In this document: piece by piece, positions 21,563 through 29,106 of the stretch
Position numbering within the stretch: the stretch's first letter is position 1
How the letters are laid out: every line of letters starts with the position of its first letter
Assembly (NCBI RefSeq): GCF_022695985.1
Contig: NZ_JAAPBF010000055.1
Span: 1 to 35,524 of the forward strand
From: Streptomyces sp. NP-1717
GTDB lineage: Bacteria; Actinomycetota; Actinomycetes; Streptomycetales; Streptomycetaceae
DNA length: 35,524 nt
Direction: 5' to 3'
Translations under genes and position numbers: made by a program
The notes under the pieces: model-generated
Told to the model about the DNA's origin: nothing
The model's input: only the letters and a program-made list of their open reading frames with translations
Databases searched by the model: none

Positions 21563-22882
21563 GTGCTCACCGCGTTCGCCCGGGCGTTCAAGACGCCCGA
21601 CCTGCGCAAGAAGCTGCTCTTCACGCTGTTCATCATCGTGCTGTACCGGTTCGGGGCACACATCCCCGTACCGGGCGTCAGCTACGAGAACGTGCAGACG
21701 TGCGTCGACGCAGCCCAGAAGGGCAATAACAGCCTGTTCGGCTTGGTGAACATGTTCAGCGGCGGAGCGCTGCTGCAGATTACGATCTTCGCGCTCGGCA
21801 TCATGCCGTACATCACGGCAAGCATCATCCTGCAGCTGCTGACTGTGGTCATCCCCCGACTCGAAGCCCTCAAGAAGGAAGGGCAGTCCGGCCAGGCCAA
21901 GATCACCCAGTACACCCGATACCTGACAGTCGCCCTCGCGGTGCTCCAGGGCACCGGTCTGGTGGCCACCGCTCGCAGCGGCGCGCTCTTCAGCGGCTGC
22001 CCCGTCGCCTCGGAGATCGTCCCCGACCAGTCGATCTTCATCACCGTCACGATGGTCATCACGATGACCGCCGGTACGGCCGCCGTCATGTGGCTCGGTG
22101 AGATGATCACCGACAAGGGCATCGGCAACGGCATGTCCATCCTGATGTTCATCTCCATCGCCGCCGGATTCCCGGGCGCGCTGTGGGCCATCAAGGAGAG
22201 CGGCAAGCTCGCTCAGGGCTGGATCGAGTTCGGCACCGTCATCCTGATCGGCTTCGTGATGGTGGGTCTCGTCGTCTTCGTCGAGCAGGCGCAGCGCCGG
22301 ATCCCCGTCCAGTACGCGAAGCGGATGATCGGCCGCAGGTCCTACGGCGGTACGTCCACGTACATTCCGCTCAAGGTCAACCAGGCGGGTGTGATTCCCG
22401 TCATCTTCGCGTCGTCGCTGCTCTACATCCCGGCGCTCATCGCGCAGTTCTCCAGTTCGCAGTCGGGCTGGAAGACATGGATCGAAGCCCACTTCATCAA
22501 GGGTGACCATCCGTATTACATCGCGACCTACTTCGTGCTGGTCGTGTTCTTCGCCTTCTTCTACGTGGCCATCACGTTCAACCCCGAAGAAGTCGCGGAC
22601 AACATGAAGAAGTATGGTGGCTTCATCCCGGGCATCCGGGCAGGTCGACCTACTGCCGAGTATCTGAGTTACGTACTCAACCGGATCACTTGGCCGGGCT
22701 CGCTGTACCTCGGGTTGATCGCTCTCGTCCCAACGATGGCGTTGGCAGGCTTCGGCGGCGCGAACCAGAACTTCCCGTTCGGCGGGACAAGCATCCTGAT
22801 CATCGTGGGTGTGGGTCTGGAGACCGTGAAGCAGATCGAGAGCCAGCTCCAGCAGCGTAATTACGAAGGGTTCCTCCGCTGA
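21563..22882 (+). CDS. secY: Preprotein translocase subunit SecY
   Basis: 439 residues, GTG start with GGAGG six bases upstream. Ten transmembrane segments are discernible, the first being LLFTLFIIVLYRFGAHIPVP and including MPYITASIILQLLTVVIPRL. The plug/TM2 region, the cytoplasmic loop RRIPVQYAKRMIGRRSYGGT and the C-terminal EGFLR are present. SecY forms the protein-conducting channel with SecE and SecG. The gene lies behind its own probable promoter and leader and overlaps adk by one base (TGATG), so secY-adk are coupled. Confidence 0.98.
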   Translation: MLTAFARAFKTPDLRKKLLFTLFIIVLYRFGAHIPVPGVSYENVQTCVDAAQKGNNSLFGLVNMFSGGALLQITIFALGIMPYITASIILQLLTVVIPRLEALKKEGQSGQAKITQYTRYLTVALAVLQGTGLVATARSGALFSGCPVASEIVPDQSIFITVTMVITMTAGTAAVMWLGEMITDKGIGNGMSILMFISIAAGFPGALWAIKESGKLAQGWIEFGTVILIGFVMVGLVVFVEQAQRRIPVQYAKRMIGRRSYGGTSTYIPLKVNQAGVIPVIFASSLLYIPALIAQFSSSQSGWKTWIEAHFIKGDHPYYIATYFVLVVFFAFFYVAITFNPEEVADNMKKYGGFIPGIRAGRPTAEYLSYVLNRITWPGSLYLGLIALVPTMALAGFGGANQNFPFGGTSILIIVGVGLETVKQIESQLQQRNYEGFLR

Positions 22883-23544
22883 TGCGAATCGTCCTCGTCG
22901 GACCGCCCGGTGCCGGCAAGGGAACGCAGGCTGCGTACCTCGCCAAGAACCTGTCCATTCCACACATCTCCACCGGTGATCTCTTCCGCGCCAACATCAG
23001 CCAGGGCACCGACCTCGGCAAGCAGGCGAAGAGCTTCATGGACGCCGGGAACCTGGTTCCCGACGAGGTCACCATCGCGATGGCGCTGGATCGGATGGCA
23101 CAGCCGGACGCCGCGAACGGCTTCCTTCTGGACGGCTTCCCCCGCAACGTCTTCCAGGCCGAGGCGCTCGACAAGGCGCTCACTGCCGAGGGGTTGCACC
23201 TGGACGCCGTGCTGGACCTGGAGGTCGACGAGGACGAGGTGGTCAAGCGGATCGCCGGTCGGCGCGTCTGCCGCAACGACAGCTCGCACGTCTTCCACGT
23301 CACGTACAGCCCGCCGAAGAAGCAGGGTGTGTGTGACGACTGCGGCGGCGAGCTGTACCAGCGGGGCGACGACTCCGAGGAGACGGTCCGCACGCGGCTG
23401 GAGGTCTACCACACGCAGACCGAGCCGATCATCGACCACTACCGGGAGCAGGGCCTGGTGGTCACCATCTCCGCGCTCGGCAAGGTCGCCGAGGTGACCC
23501 AGCGCGCGATGGCGGCCCTCGAAGGGGGCGGCCGGGCGGCCTAG
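22882..23544 (+). CDS. adk: Adenylate kinase
   Basis: 220 residues. The P-loop GPPGAGKGTQAAYLAKNLSI, AMP-binding STGDLFRANI and DGFPRN motifs are intact. The long LID domain (from GRRVCRNDSSHVFHVTYSPP to VCDDCGGELYQRG) contains Cys, His and a CDDC pair, so a zinc-stabilised LID is likely, but the first CxxC seen in Gram-positive enzymes is altered to C-x6-H. It catalyses ATP + AMP to 2 ADP in the cytosol. It overlaps secY by one base; map follows after a 204-bp gap containing a hairpin. Confidence 0.97.
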   Translation: MRIVLVGPPGAGKGTQAAYLAKNLSIPHISTGDLFRANISQGTDLGKQAKSFMDAGNLVPDEVTIAMALDRMAQPDAANGFLLDGFPRNVFQAEALDKALTAEGLHLDAVLDLEVDEDEVVKRIAGRRVCRNDSSHVFHVTYSPPKKQGVCDDCGGELYQRGDDSEETVRTRLEVYHTQTEPIIDHYREQGLVVTISALGKVAEVTQRAMAALEGGGRAA

Positions 23545-23626
23545 GCCGGTCCGGTTCACCCACCACCCGCGCACCAGGCACCACGCGTCACCCGCAACAC
23601 CCGCACCACACAGCACGGCACAGTGA

Positions 23627-23662
23627 TACGGCCGGGGCGCCCCGAGGGGCACCACGGCCGTA
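23627..23662 (+). terminator. Hairpin between adk and map
   Basis: TACGGCCG (23627-23634) pairs with CGGCCGTA (23655-23662), eight pairs, around a 20-base GC-rich interior. There is no T-run. It may attenuate read-through from secY-adk. Shortly after it, TAGATG (23684-23689) is a possible -10 for map. Confidence 0.45.
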
Positions 23663-23748
23663 CTGCTGTCCGGGGACTACCGTAGATGTCCCGGCGGACG
23701 CCGCCGGGGAGACAGCGTTTCATCGACCGAGTGAGGCAGGCCGCCGTC

Positions 23749-24585
23749 ATGGTGGAGATCAAGACCCCCGAGCAGATCGCGAAGATGCGTGAGGCGGGAC
23801 TGGTCGTCGCCGCGATCCACGCGGCCACCGGCGAGGCGGCGGTGCCCGGCGCCACCACGAAGGACCTGGACGAGGTCGCGCGCAAGGTCCTCGCGGACCA
23901 CGGCGCGAAGCCCAACTTCCTCGGCTACGGCGGGTTCCCCGCGACGATCTGCACCTCGGTCAACGAGGTGGTGGTGCACGGGATCCCGGACACCGCGACC
24001 GTACTGAAGGACGGCGACATCATCTCGGTCGACGCCGGCGCGATCGTGGACGGCTGGCACGGTGACGCGGCCTTCACCGCGTTCGTCGGCGACGGTCACG
24101 CGCCGGAGCTGATCGAGCTCTCCCGGGTGACGGAGGAGTCGATGTGGGCGGGGATCGCCGCGATGCGCGTCGGTAACCGGCTGGTCGACGTGTCGCGGGC
24201 GATCGAGACCTACATCCGCCGCCAGCCGAAGCCGGGCGGCGGCAAGTACGGCATCGTCGAGGACTACGGCGGCCACGGCATCGGCACCCAGATGCACATG
24301 GAGCCGCACCTGCTGAACTACGTCGCGCGCAAGCGCGGCAAGGGCCCGAAGCTGGTCCCCGGCTTCTGTCTGGCGATCGAGCCGATGGTCTCGCTCGGCA
24401 CCCCGCGCACCGAGGTCCTCGCCGACGAGTGGACGGTCATCACCACCGACGGCACCTGGTCCTCGCACTGGGAGCACTCGGTCGCCCTGACGGAGGACGG
24501 CCCGCTCGTCCTGACGGCGGTCGACGGCGGCAAGGCGAAGCTGGCGGAGCTGGGCATCACCGCGGCACCGGACCCGCTGGGCTGA
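23749..24585 (+). CDS. map: Methionine aminopeptidase, type I
   Basis: 278 residues from ATG 23749 (MVEIKTPEQIAKMREAG); the frame opens at 23686 but homology starts here. The metal ligands are visible: Asp in ISVDAGAIVDGWHGDAAF (two Asp), His in YGGHGIGTQMHMEPH, Glu in FCLAIEPMVSLG and Glu in SSHWEHSVALTE. It removes the initiator Met from nascent proteins. GAGGCAGG lies upstream. Its last codons (PLG-stop) and the following ~60 bases are duplicated exactly 100 bases downstream. Confidence 0.96.
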   Translation: MVEIKTPEQIAKMREAGLVVAAIHAATGEAAVPGATTKDLDEVARKVLADHGAKPNFLGYGGFPATICTSVNEVVVHGIPDTATVLKDGDIISVDAGAIVDGWHGDAAFTAFVGDGHAPELIELSRVTEESMWAGIAAMRVGNRLVDVSRAIETYIRRQPKPGGGKYGIVEDYGGHGIGTQMHMEPHLLNYVARKRGKGPKLVPGFCLAIEPMVSLGTPRTEVLADEWTVITTDGTWSSHWEHSVALTEDGPLVLTAVDGGKAKLAELGITAAPDPLG

Positions 24586-24744
24586 GGGGCCGGACGGAGT
24601 CCGGCGCAGCCCCGCGAAGCTTGTGAGGCGCCCCGGCGCCGAGCCCGCGAGCGGGGCGTGGGGAGGATCAGTCCCGCTGGGCTGAGGGGCCGGACGGGGT
24701 CCGGCGCAGCCGCGCGAAGCTTGTGAGGGGCTCCGGCGCCGAGC
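24573..24744. repeat. Two-copy tandem duplication (period 100 bp) at the 3' end of map
   Basis: 24573-24644 and 24673-24744 are nearly identical over 72 bases (about four differences). Copy 1 includes the last codons and stop of map (CCGCTGGGCTGAGG); copy 2 repeats them outside the gene. Each copy carries a hairpin GCCGGAC / GTCCGGC (loop GGA or GGG) and a GGCGCCGAGC end. The exact 100-base offset suggests a recent duplication. Similar GC-rich blocks occur as dispersed intergenic sequences in Streptomyces; they probably function as weak terminators. Confidence 0.8.
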
Positions 24745-24810
24745 GCGGCGGCGCGCTCGTTCGGGGGATCGGGGGATTGACGATCTCCCGTGGTGGGCAA
24801 ACTCAACGGA

Positions 24811-24840
24811 TTCGTCTTTTCGGGAGCCCTGCCGTAGACT
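24811..24840 (+). promoter_or_regulatory. Probable infA promoter
   Basis: TTCGTC (24811-24816) and TAGACT (24835-24840) with an 18-base spacer. The -10 is a good match to Streptomyces HrdB-type promoters; the -35 is moderate. Transcription would start about 70-75 bases before the infA GTG. Confidence 0.55.
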
Positions 24841-24921
24841 GACTCGTCGGCTCTGGTGTACCCGTGTGTCCACATGCGGTGGTCCAGAATCGACCAAGGT
24901 AGCCGATTCGAAGGGCGAAGC

Positions 24922-25143
24922 GTGGCCAAGAAGCAAGGTGCCATCGAAATTGAGGGCACCGTGATCGAGTCCCTCCCGAACGCCATGTTCAAGGTGGAGC
25001 TCCAGAACGGTCACAAGGTCCTCGCGCACATCAGCGGCAAGATGCGGATGCACTACATCCGGATCCTGCCCGATGACCGGGTTGTGGTGGAGCTGTCTCC
25101 CTACGACCTGACGCGTGGCCGGATCGTCTACCGATACAAGTAG
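24922..25143 (+). CDS. infA: Translation initiation factor IF-1
   Basis: 73 residues from GTG 24922 (MAKKQGAIEIEGTVIESLPN). The single S1-like OB fold is complete: AMFKVELQNGHKVLAHISGK, MRMHYIRILPDDRVVVELSP and YDLTRGRIVYRYK. IF-1 occupies the ribosomal A site during initiation. GAAGGG is just upstream. It is followed after 55 bases by rpmJ, and probably read from its own promoter at 24811-24840. Confidence 0.98.
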   Translation: MAKKQGAIEIEGTVIESLPNAMFKVELQNGHKVLAHISGKMRMHYIRILPDDRVVVELSPYDLTRGRIVYRYK

Positions 25144-25198
25144 ATCTTGCCTCACCCCGCTTCCGGGGTGCCGGCACTGACCCGGAGAACCTCACACC

Positions 25199-25312
25199 AT
25201 GAAGGTCAAGCCGAGCGTCAAGAAGATCTGCGACAAGTGCAAGGTGATCCGCCGTCACGGCCGGGTCATGGTCATCTGCGACAACCTGCGCCACAAGCAG
25301 CGCCAGGGCTGA
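25199..25312 (+). CDS. rpmJ: 50S ribosomal protein L36 (zinc-ribbon form)
   Basis: 37 residues, read by eye because it is very short: MKVKPSVKKICDKCKVIRRH, then GRVMVICDNLRHKQRQG. Zinc ligands Cys11, Cys14, Cys27 and His32 are all present, so this is the zinc-containing copy; zinc-free paralogues, when present in streptomycetes, are elsewhere. ATG 25199 follows CCCGGAGAACCTCACACC. It lies between infA and rpsM, the standard place. Confidence 0.97.
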   Translation: MKVKPSVKKICDKCKVIRRHGRVMVICDNLRHKQRQG

Positions 25313-25360
25313 CGCAGCACCACCTGCATCTCGCAGTACTTCGCGCGACGCGAGCGAACA

Positions 25361-25429
25361 CGTATATACGCAGTGTCCGACGTCATCCGCAGCAGCTGAT
25401 GGCGCCGACACCCCCGGCGGAGGCCGGGG
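25361..25429 (+). promoter_or_regulatory. Palindrome and hairpin in the rpmJ-rpsM gap
   Basis: CGTATATACG (25361-25370) is a perfect, unusually AT-rich palindrome that could include a -10 element. CCCCGGC-GGAG-GCCGGGG (25412-25429, seven pairs) follows. The 186-bp gap has no gene and probably contains the start of the rpsM-rpsK transcription unit. Confidence 0.4.
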
Positions 25430-25498
25430 ACCCGGAGAGAGCTGAACCGTCCGGGACAGTCACTGCGGAAGACCTCCGAAATCACTCAGGAGCCATGA

Positions 25499-25879
25499 AT
25501 GGCACGCCTCGCAGGCGTTGACCTCCCGCGCGAAAAGCGCGTCGAGGTCGCCCTCACCTATGTCTTCGGCATCGGGCGCACCCGGTCCAAGGAGACCCTC
25601 GCCGCCACCGGCGTGGACCCCAACGTCCGTGTCCGCGACCTTGCCGAGGAAGACCTCGTCAAGCTCCGCGAGTACGTGGACGCCAACCTCAAGACCGAGG
25701 GTGACCTCCGTCGCGAGATCCAGGCCGACATCCGCCGCAAGGTCGAGATCGGCTGCTACCAGGGTCTGCGCCACCGTCGCGGCCTGCCGGTCCACGGCCA
25801 GCGCACGAGCACGAACGCCCGTACCCGCAAGGGTCCGCGTCGCGCCATCGCCGGCAAGAAGAAGCCGGGCAAGAAGTAG
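25499..25879 (+). CDS. rpsM: 30S ribosomal protein S13
   Basis: 126 residues. MARLAGVDLPREKRVEVALT, TYVFGIGRTRSKETLAATGV (helix-two-turn-helix) and the C-terminal GLRHRRGLPVHGQRTSTNAR, KGPRRAIAGKKKPGKK tail, which contacts P-site tRNA. ATG 25499 follows CAGGAG. It is the first gene of the alpha unit. Confidence 0.98.
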   Translation: MARLAGVDLPREKRVEVALTYVFGIGRTRSKETLAATGVDPNVRVRDLAEEDLVKLREYVDANLKTEGDLRREIQADIRRKVEIGCYQGLRHRRGLPVHGQRTSTNARTRKGPRRAIAGKKKPGKK

Positions 25880-25943
25880 TCCTCAGCGGACGCTCATCAG
25901 CGGTCTTCGCTGTAGGACCGACCACCTCCCGTAGGAGTAATAG

Positions 25944-26348
25944 ATGCCCCCCAAGGGTCGTCAGGGCGCTGCCAAGAAGGTGCGCCGCAAGGAAAAGAAG
26001 AACGTCGCTCACGGGCACGCCCACATCAAGAGCACGTTCAACAACACCATCGTCTCGATCACGGACCCCTCGGGCAACGTGATCTCCTGGGCCTCCGCCG
26101 GCCACGTCGGCTTCAAGGGCTCGCGCAAGTCCACCCCCTTCGCCGCGCAGATGGCCGCCGAGTCGGCCGCCCGCCGCGCGCAGGAGCACGGCATGCGCAA
26201 GGTCGACGTCTTCGTCAAGGGTCCCGGCTCCGGCCGTGAGACCGCGATCCGCTCGCTCCAGGCCACCGGCCTGGAGGTGGGTTCGATCCAGGACGTCACC
26301 CCCACCCCGCACAACGGCTGCCGCCCCCCGAAGCGTCGCCGCGTTTGA
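25944..26348 (+). CDS. rpsK: 30S ribosomal protein S11
   Basis: 134 residues. A basic start (MPPKGRQGAAKKVRRKEKKN) precedes AHIKSTFNNTIVSITDPSGN and the C-terminal PTPHNGCRPPKRRRV. S11 forms the platform near the E site. GTAGGAG lies ten bases upstream. The next gene is rpoA, not rpsD; the gap carries a strong hairpin. Confidence 0.98.
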   Translation: MPPKGRQGAAKKVRRKEKKNVAHGHAHIKSTFNNTIVSITDPSGNVISWASAGHVGFKGSRKSTPFAAQMAAESAARRAQEHGMRKVDVFVKGPGSGRETAIRSLQATGLEVGSIQDVTPTPHNGCRPPKRRRV

Positions 26349-26376
26349 TCCTCTGTACCCCCTGGGGGTATGGATC

Positions 26377-26412
26377 GCGGGCGGTACGGGGCCTTTGCTC
26401 CGTACCGCCCGT
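26377..26412 (+). terminator. Strong hairpin between rpsK and rpoA
   Basis: The arm 26378-26389 (core GGGCGGTACGG) pairs with 26400-26411 (core CCGTACCGCCC): 12 Watson-Crick pairs, plus a G-U at 26377/26412, around a ten-base loop. The downstream sequence ACCCTTGTTCCTGTT is only moderately T-rich. Probably an attenuator that sets rpoA below ribosomal protein output. Confidence 0.7.
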
Positions 26413-26466
26413 ACCCTTGTTCCTGTTGGCATCAAATAGTGGGTGCCAAGACTGGAGGCATTTTCC

Positions 26467-27489
26467 ATGCTTATCGCTCAGCGTCCGTCGCTGACCGAAG
26501 AGGTCGTCGACGAGTACCGTTCGCGATTCGTCATCGAGCCGCTGGAGCCGGGTTTCGGCTACACGCTCGGTAACTCCCTGCGTCGTACGCTCCTCTCCTC
26601 GATCCCCGGTGCGGCTGTCACCAGCATCCGGATCGACGGTGTCCTGCACGAGTTCACCACCGTGCCGGGCGTCAAGGAGGACGTCACCGACCTCATCCTC
26701 AACATCAAGCAGCTCGTCGTCTCCTCGGAGCACGACGAGCCCGTCGTGATGTACCTGCGCAAGCAGGGCCCGGGCCTGGTCACCGCCGCCGACATCGCGC
26801 CCCCGGCCGGTGTCGAGTGCCACAACCCGGACCTCGTCCTCGCCACGCTGAACGGCAAGGGCAAGCTGGAGATGGAGCTGACCGTCGAGCGCGGTCGCGG
26901 CTACGTCTCCGCCGTCCAGAACAAGCAGGTGGGCCAGGAGATCGGCCGTATCCCGGTCGACTCCATCTACTCGCCGGTGCTCAAGGTCACGTACAAGGTC
27001 GAGGCGACCCGTGTCGAGCAGCGCACCGACTTCGACAAGCTGATCGTCGACGTCGAGACCAAGCAGGCCATGCGCCCCCGTGACGCCATGGCGTCCGCCG
27101 GAAAGACGCTGGTCGAGCTGTTCGGTCTGGCGCGCGAGCTCAACATCGACGCCGAGGGCATCGACATGGGCCCGTCGCCGACGGACGCGGCGCTCGCCGC
27201 CGATCTCGCCCTGCCGATCGAGGAGCTGGAGCTCACCGTTCGGTCGTACAACTGCCTCAAGCGCGAGGGCATCCACTCCGTGGGTGAGCTCGTGGCGCGG
27301 TCCGAGGCGGACCTGCTCGACATCCGCAACTTCGGTGCCAAGTCGATCGACGAGGTCAAGGCGAAGCTGGCCGGCATGGGCCTGGCCCTCAAGGACAGCC
27401 CGCCCGGATTCGACCCGACCGCCGCGGCCGACGCGTTCGGCGCGGACGACGACGCGGATGCCGGTTTCGTGGAGACCGAGCAGTACTAG
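26467..27489 (+). CDS. rpoA: DNA-directed RNA polymerase alpha subunit
   Basis: 340 residues from ATG 26467 (MLIAQRPSLTEEVVDEYRSR), chosen by homology and GGAGG nine bases upstream. The N-terminal dimerisation/assembly domain (PGFGYTLGNSLRRTLLSSIP) is followed by a linker and the C-terminal domain LTVRSYNCLKREGIHSVGEL, which holds the Arg/Asn/Lys residues that contact UP elements and activators. The acidic tail ends DADAGFVETEQY. It sits between rpsK and rplQ as usual. Confidence 0.98.
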   Translation: MLIAQRPSLTEEVVDEYRSRFVIEPLEPGFGYTLGNSLRRTLLSSIPGAAVTSIRIDGVLHEFTTVPGVKEDVTDLILNIKQLVVSSEHDEPVVMYLRKQGPGLVTAADIAPPAGVECHNPDLVLATLNGKGKLEMELTVERGRGYVSAVQNKQVGQEIGRIPVDSIYSPVLKVTYKVEATRVEQRTDFDKLIVDVETKQAMRPRDAMASAGKTLVELFGLARELNIDAEGIDMGPSPTDAALAADLALPIEELELTVRSYNCLKREGIHSVGELVARSEADLLDIRNFGAKSIDEVKAKLAGMGLALKDSPPGFDPTAAADAFGADDDADAGFVETEQY

Positions 27490-27515
27490 GACCCCGGGCC
27501 CGGGGCTGGGGCTCT

Positions 27516-27537
27516 GTCCTCAAACGCCGGACGGGCT
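27516..27537 (+). repeat. Dispersed Streptomyces intergenic repeat (copy 1)
   Basis: A 22-base block containing CAAACGCCGGACGGGCT, preceded by a GC palindrome CCCCGGGCCCGGGG (27492-27505). The same block, inverted and with one mismatch, is at 31681-31702. From general knowledge this motif recurs in intergenic regions of many Streptomyces genomes. It lies just after the rpoA stop. Confidence 0.7.
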
Positions 27538-27548
27538 TGATATGCCTT

Positions 27549-27570
27549 CCCGCAGACGACCGTCTGCGGG
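27549..27570 (+). terminator. Hairpin upstream of rplQ
   Basis: CCCGCAGAC (27549-27557), GACC loop, GTCTGCGGG (27562-27570): nine perfect pairs. It lies between rpoA and rplQ with no T-run, so it may be an mRNA processing or stabilising structure rather than a terminator. Confidence 0.5.
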
Positions 27571-27622
27571 GAACTGACATCGGTACCTGATACGGCCGGT
27601 GCAGATATGAAGGAGTAACACC

Positions 27623-28135
27623 ATGCCGAAGCCCGCCAAGGGTGCCCGTCTGGGCGGCAGCGCCGCGCACGAGCGGCTGCTTCTCGCGAACCTCGCGAAG
27701 GCGCTGTTCGAGCACGGCAAGATCACGACGACCGAGGCCAAGGCCCGCCGCCTGCGTCCGGTCGCCGAGCGTCTGGTCACCAAGGCGAAGAAGGGCGACA
27801 TCCACAACCGTCGCCTCGTTCTCCAGACGATCACGGACAAGAGCATCGTGCACACGCTCTTCACCGAGATCGCTCCGCGGTACGAGAACCGCCCCGGTGG
27901 CTACACCCGCATCACCAAGATCGGCCCCCGTCGTGGCGACAACGCCCCGATGGCGGTCATCGAGCTGGTCGAGGCGCTGACCGTGGCGCAGAAGGCCACC
28001 GGTGAGGCCGAGGCCGCGACCAAGCGTGCCGTGAAGGAAGACGCCCTCAAGAAGGAGGAGTCCTCCAAGGAGGACGCCCCCGTCGAGGACGCCAAGGCGA
28101 CCGAGTCCGGGTCCGAGGACTCCAAGGACGCCTGA
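27623..28135 (+). CDS. rplQ: 50S ribosomal protein L17 with acidic/lysine-rich C-terminal extension
   Basis: 170 residues; core L17 is about 120. The core has MPKPAKGARLGGSAAHERLL, KITTTEAKARRLRPVAERLV and NRPGGYTRITKIGPRRGDNA. From about residue 125 there is an extension of alternating Lys/Glu/Asp/Ala (KRAVKEDALKKEESSKEDAP, then EDAKATESGSEDSKDA), probably disordered and typical of actinobacterial L17. GAAGGAG lies nine bases upstream. It is the last gene of the alpha unit. Confidence 0.97.
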   Translation: MPKPAKGARLGGSAAHERLLLANLAKALFEHGKITTTEAKARRLRPVAERLVTKAKKGDIHNRRLVLQTITDKSIVHTLFTEIAPRYENRPGGYTRITKIGPRRGDNAPMAVIELVEALTVAQKATGEAEAATKRAVKEDALKKEESSKEDAPVEDAKATESGSEDSKDA

Positions 28136-28154
28136 CCGTTTTTTCGAGGTCGCA

Positions 28155-28196
28155 GAACGGGCCCGCATCACCCTCAGGGGCGGTGCGGGCCCGTTC
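28155..28196 (+). terminator. Terminator after rplQ
   Basis: The arm 28155-28167 (core ACGGGCCCGCA) pairs with 28184-28196 (core TGCGGGCCCGT), 13 Watson-Crick pairs, and can extend inward by G-U and G-C pairs. It is 20 bases after the rplQ stop and precedes truA. A T6 run sits on its 5' side (28139-28144), not its 3' side. Confidence 0.8.
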
Positions 28197-28215
28197 CGCG
28201 TGGATGGGGTGAGTG

Positions 28216-29106
28216 GTGAGCGAGGAGACCGAGGGCGCGGCGCCCGGGTTCGTACGGGTACGGCTCGACCTGAGCTACGACGGGAAGGACTTCTCCGGGT
28301 GGGCGCGGCAGGCCACCCGGCGGACCGTCCAGGGGGACATCGAGGACGCGCTGAAGATCGTGACGCGGTCCTCGCGGACGTACGACCTCACTGTCGCGGG
28401 GCGGACGGACGCCGGCGTGCACGCGCGCGGACAGGTCGCGCACGTCGACCTGCCCGCGGAGCTGTGGGCCGAGCACCGGGAGAAGCTGCTGCGGCGCCTC
28501 GCGGGGCGCCTGGCGCACGACGTACGGGTGTGGAGGGTCGAGGAGGCGCCCCCGGGCTTCAACGCGCGCTTCTCGGCGATCTGGCGGCGCTACGCCTACC
28601 GCGTCACCGACGATCCCGGCGGTGTCGACCCGCTGCTGCGCGGCCATGTCCTGTGGCACGACTGGACGCTGGACGTGGACGCCATGAACGCGGCGTCGGC
28701 GGGGCTGGTCGGGGAGCACGACTTCGCCGCGTACTGCAAGAGGCGCGAGGGCGCGACGACGATCCGCACGCTCCAGCGGCTGGAGTGGGAGCGGGACGCG
28801 CACGGCGTGGTCACCGCGACCGTGCGGGCCGACGCGTTCTGCCACAACATGGTGCGCTCGCTGGTCGGCGCGCTGCTGTTCGTGGGGGACGGGCACCGGC
28901 CCGTGGAGTGGCCGGCGAAGGTGCTGGCCGCCGGGGTGCGGGACTCGGCCGTCCATGTCGTACGGCCGCACGGACTCACCCTCGAAGAGGTGGGCTACCC
29001 GGCCGACGACCAGCTCGCCGCGCGCAACCGGCTGGCCCGCAACAAGCGGACCCTGCCGGCTGCCGGGGGGACCACCTCAGTCGACGGGTGCGGTGGCTGC
29101 TGCTGA
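28216..29106 (+). CDS. truA: tRNA pseudouridine synthase A
   Basis: 296 residues. VRVRLDLSYDGKDFSGWARQ is followed by the catalytic motif VAGRTDAGVHARGQVAHVDL (the Asp of GRTDAG is the nucleophile) and NMVRSLVGALLFVGDGHRPV. TruA converts U38-U40 of tRNA anticodon arms to pseudouridine. Two consecutive GTG codons (28213 and 28216) can start it; I prefer the second because GGGG lies six bases before it. The C-terminus is extended by a Cys/Gly-rich end (SVDGCGGCC). The last 30 bases overlap the convergent membrane-protein gene. Confidence 0.95.
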   Translation: MSEETEGAAPGFVRVRLDLSYDGKDFSGWARQATRRTVQGDIEDALKIVTRSSRTYDLTVAGRTDAGVHARGQVAHVDLPAELWAEHREKLLRRLAGRLAHDVRVWRVEEAPPGFNARFSAIWRRYAYRVTDDPGGVDPLLRGHVLWHDWTLDVDAMNAASAGLVGEHDFAAYCKRREGATTIRTLQRLEWERDAHGVVTATVRADAFCHNMVRSLVGALLFVGDGHRPVEWPAKVLAAGVRDSAVHVVRPHGLTLEEVGYPADDQLAARNRLARNKRTLPAAGGTTSVDGCGGCC

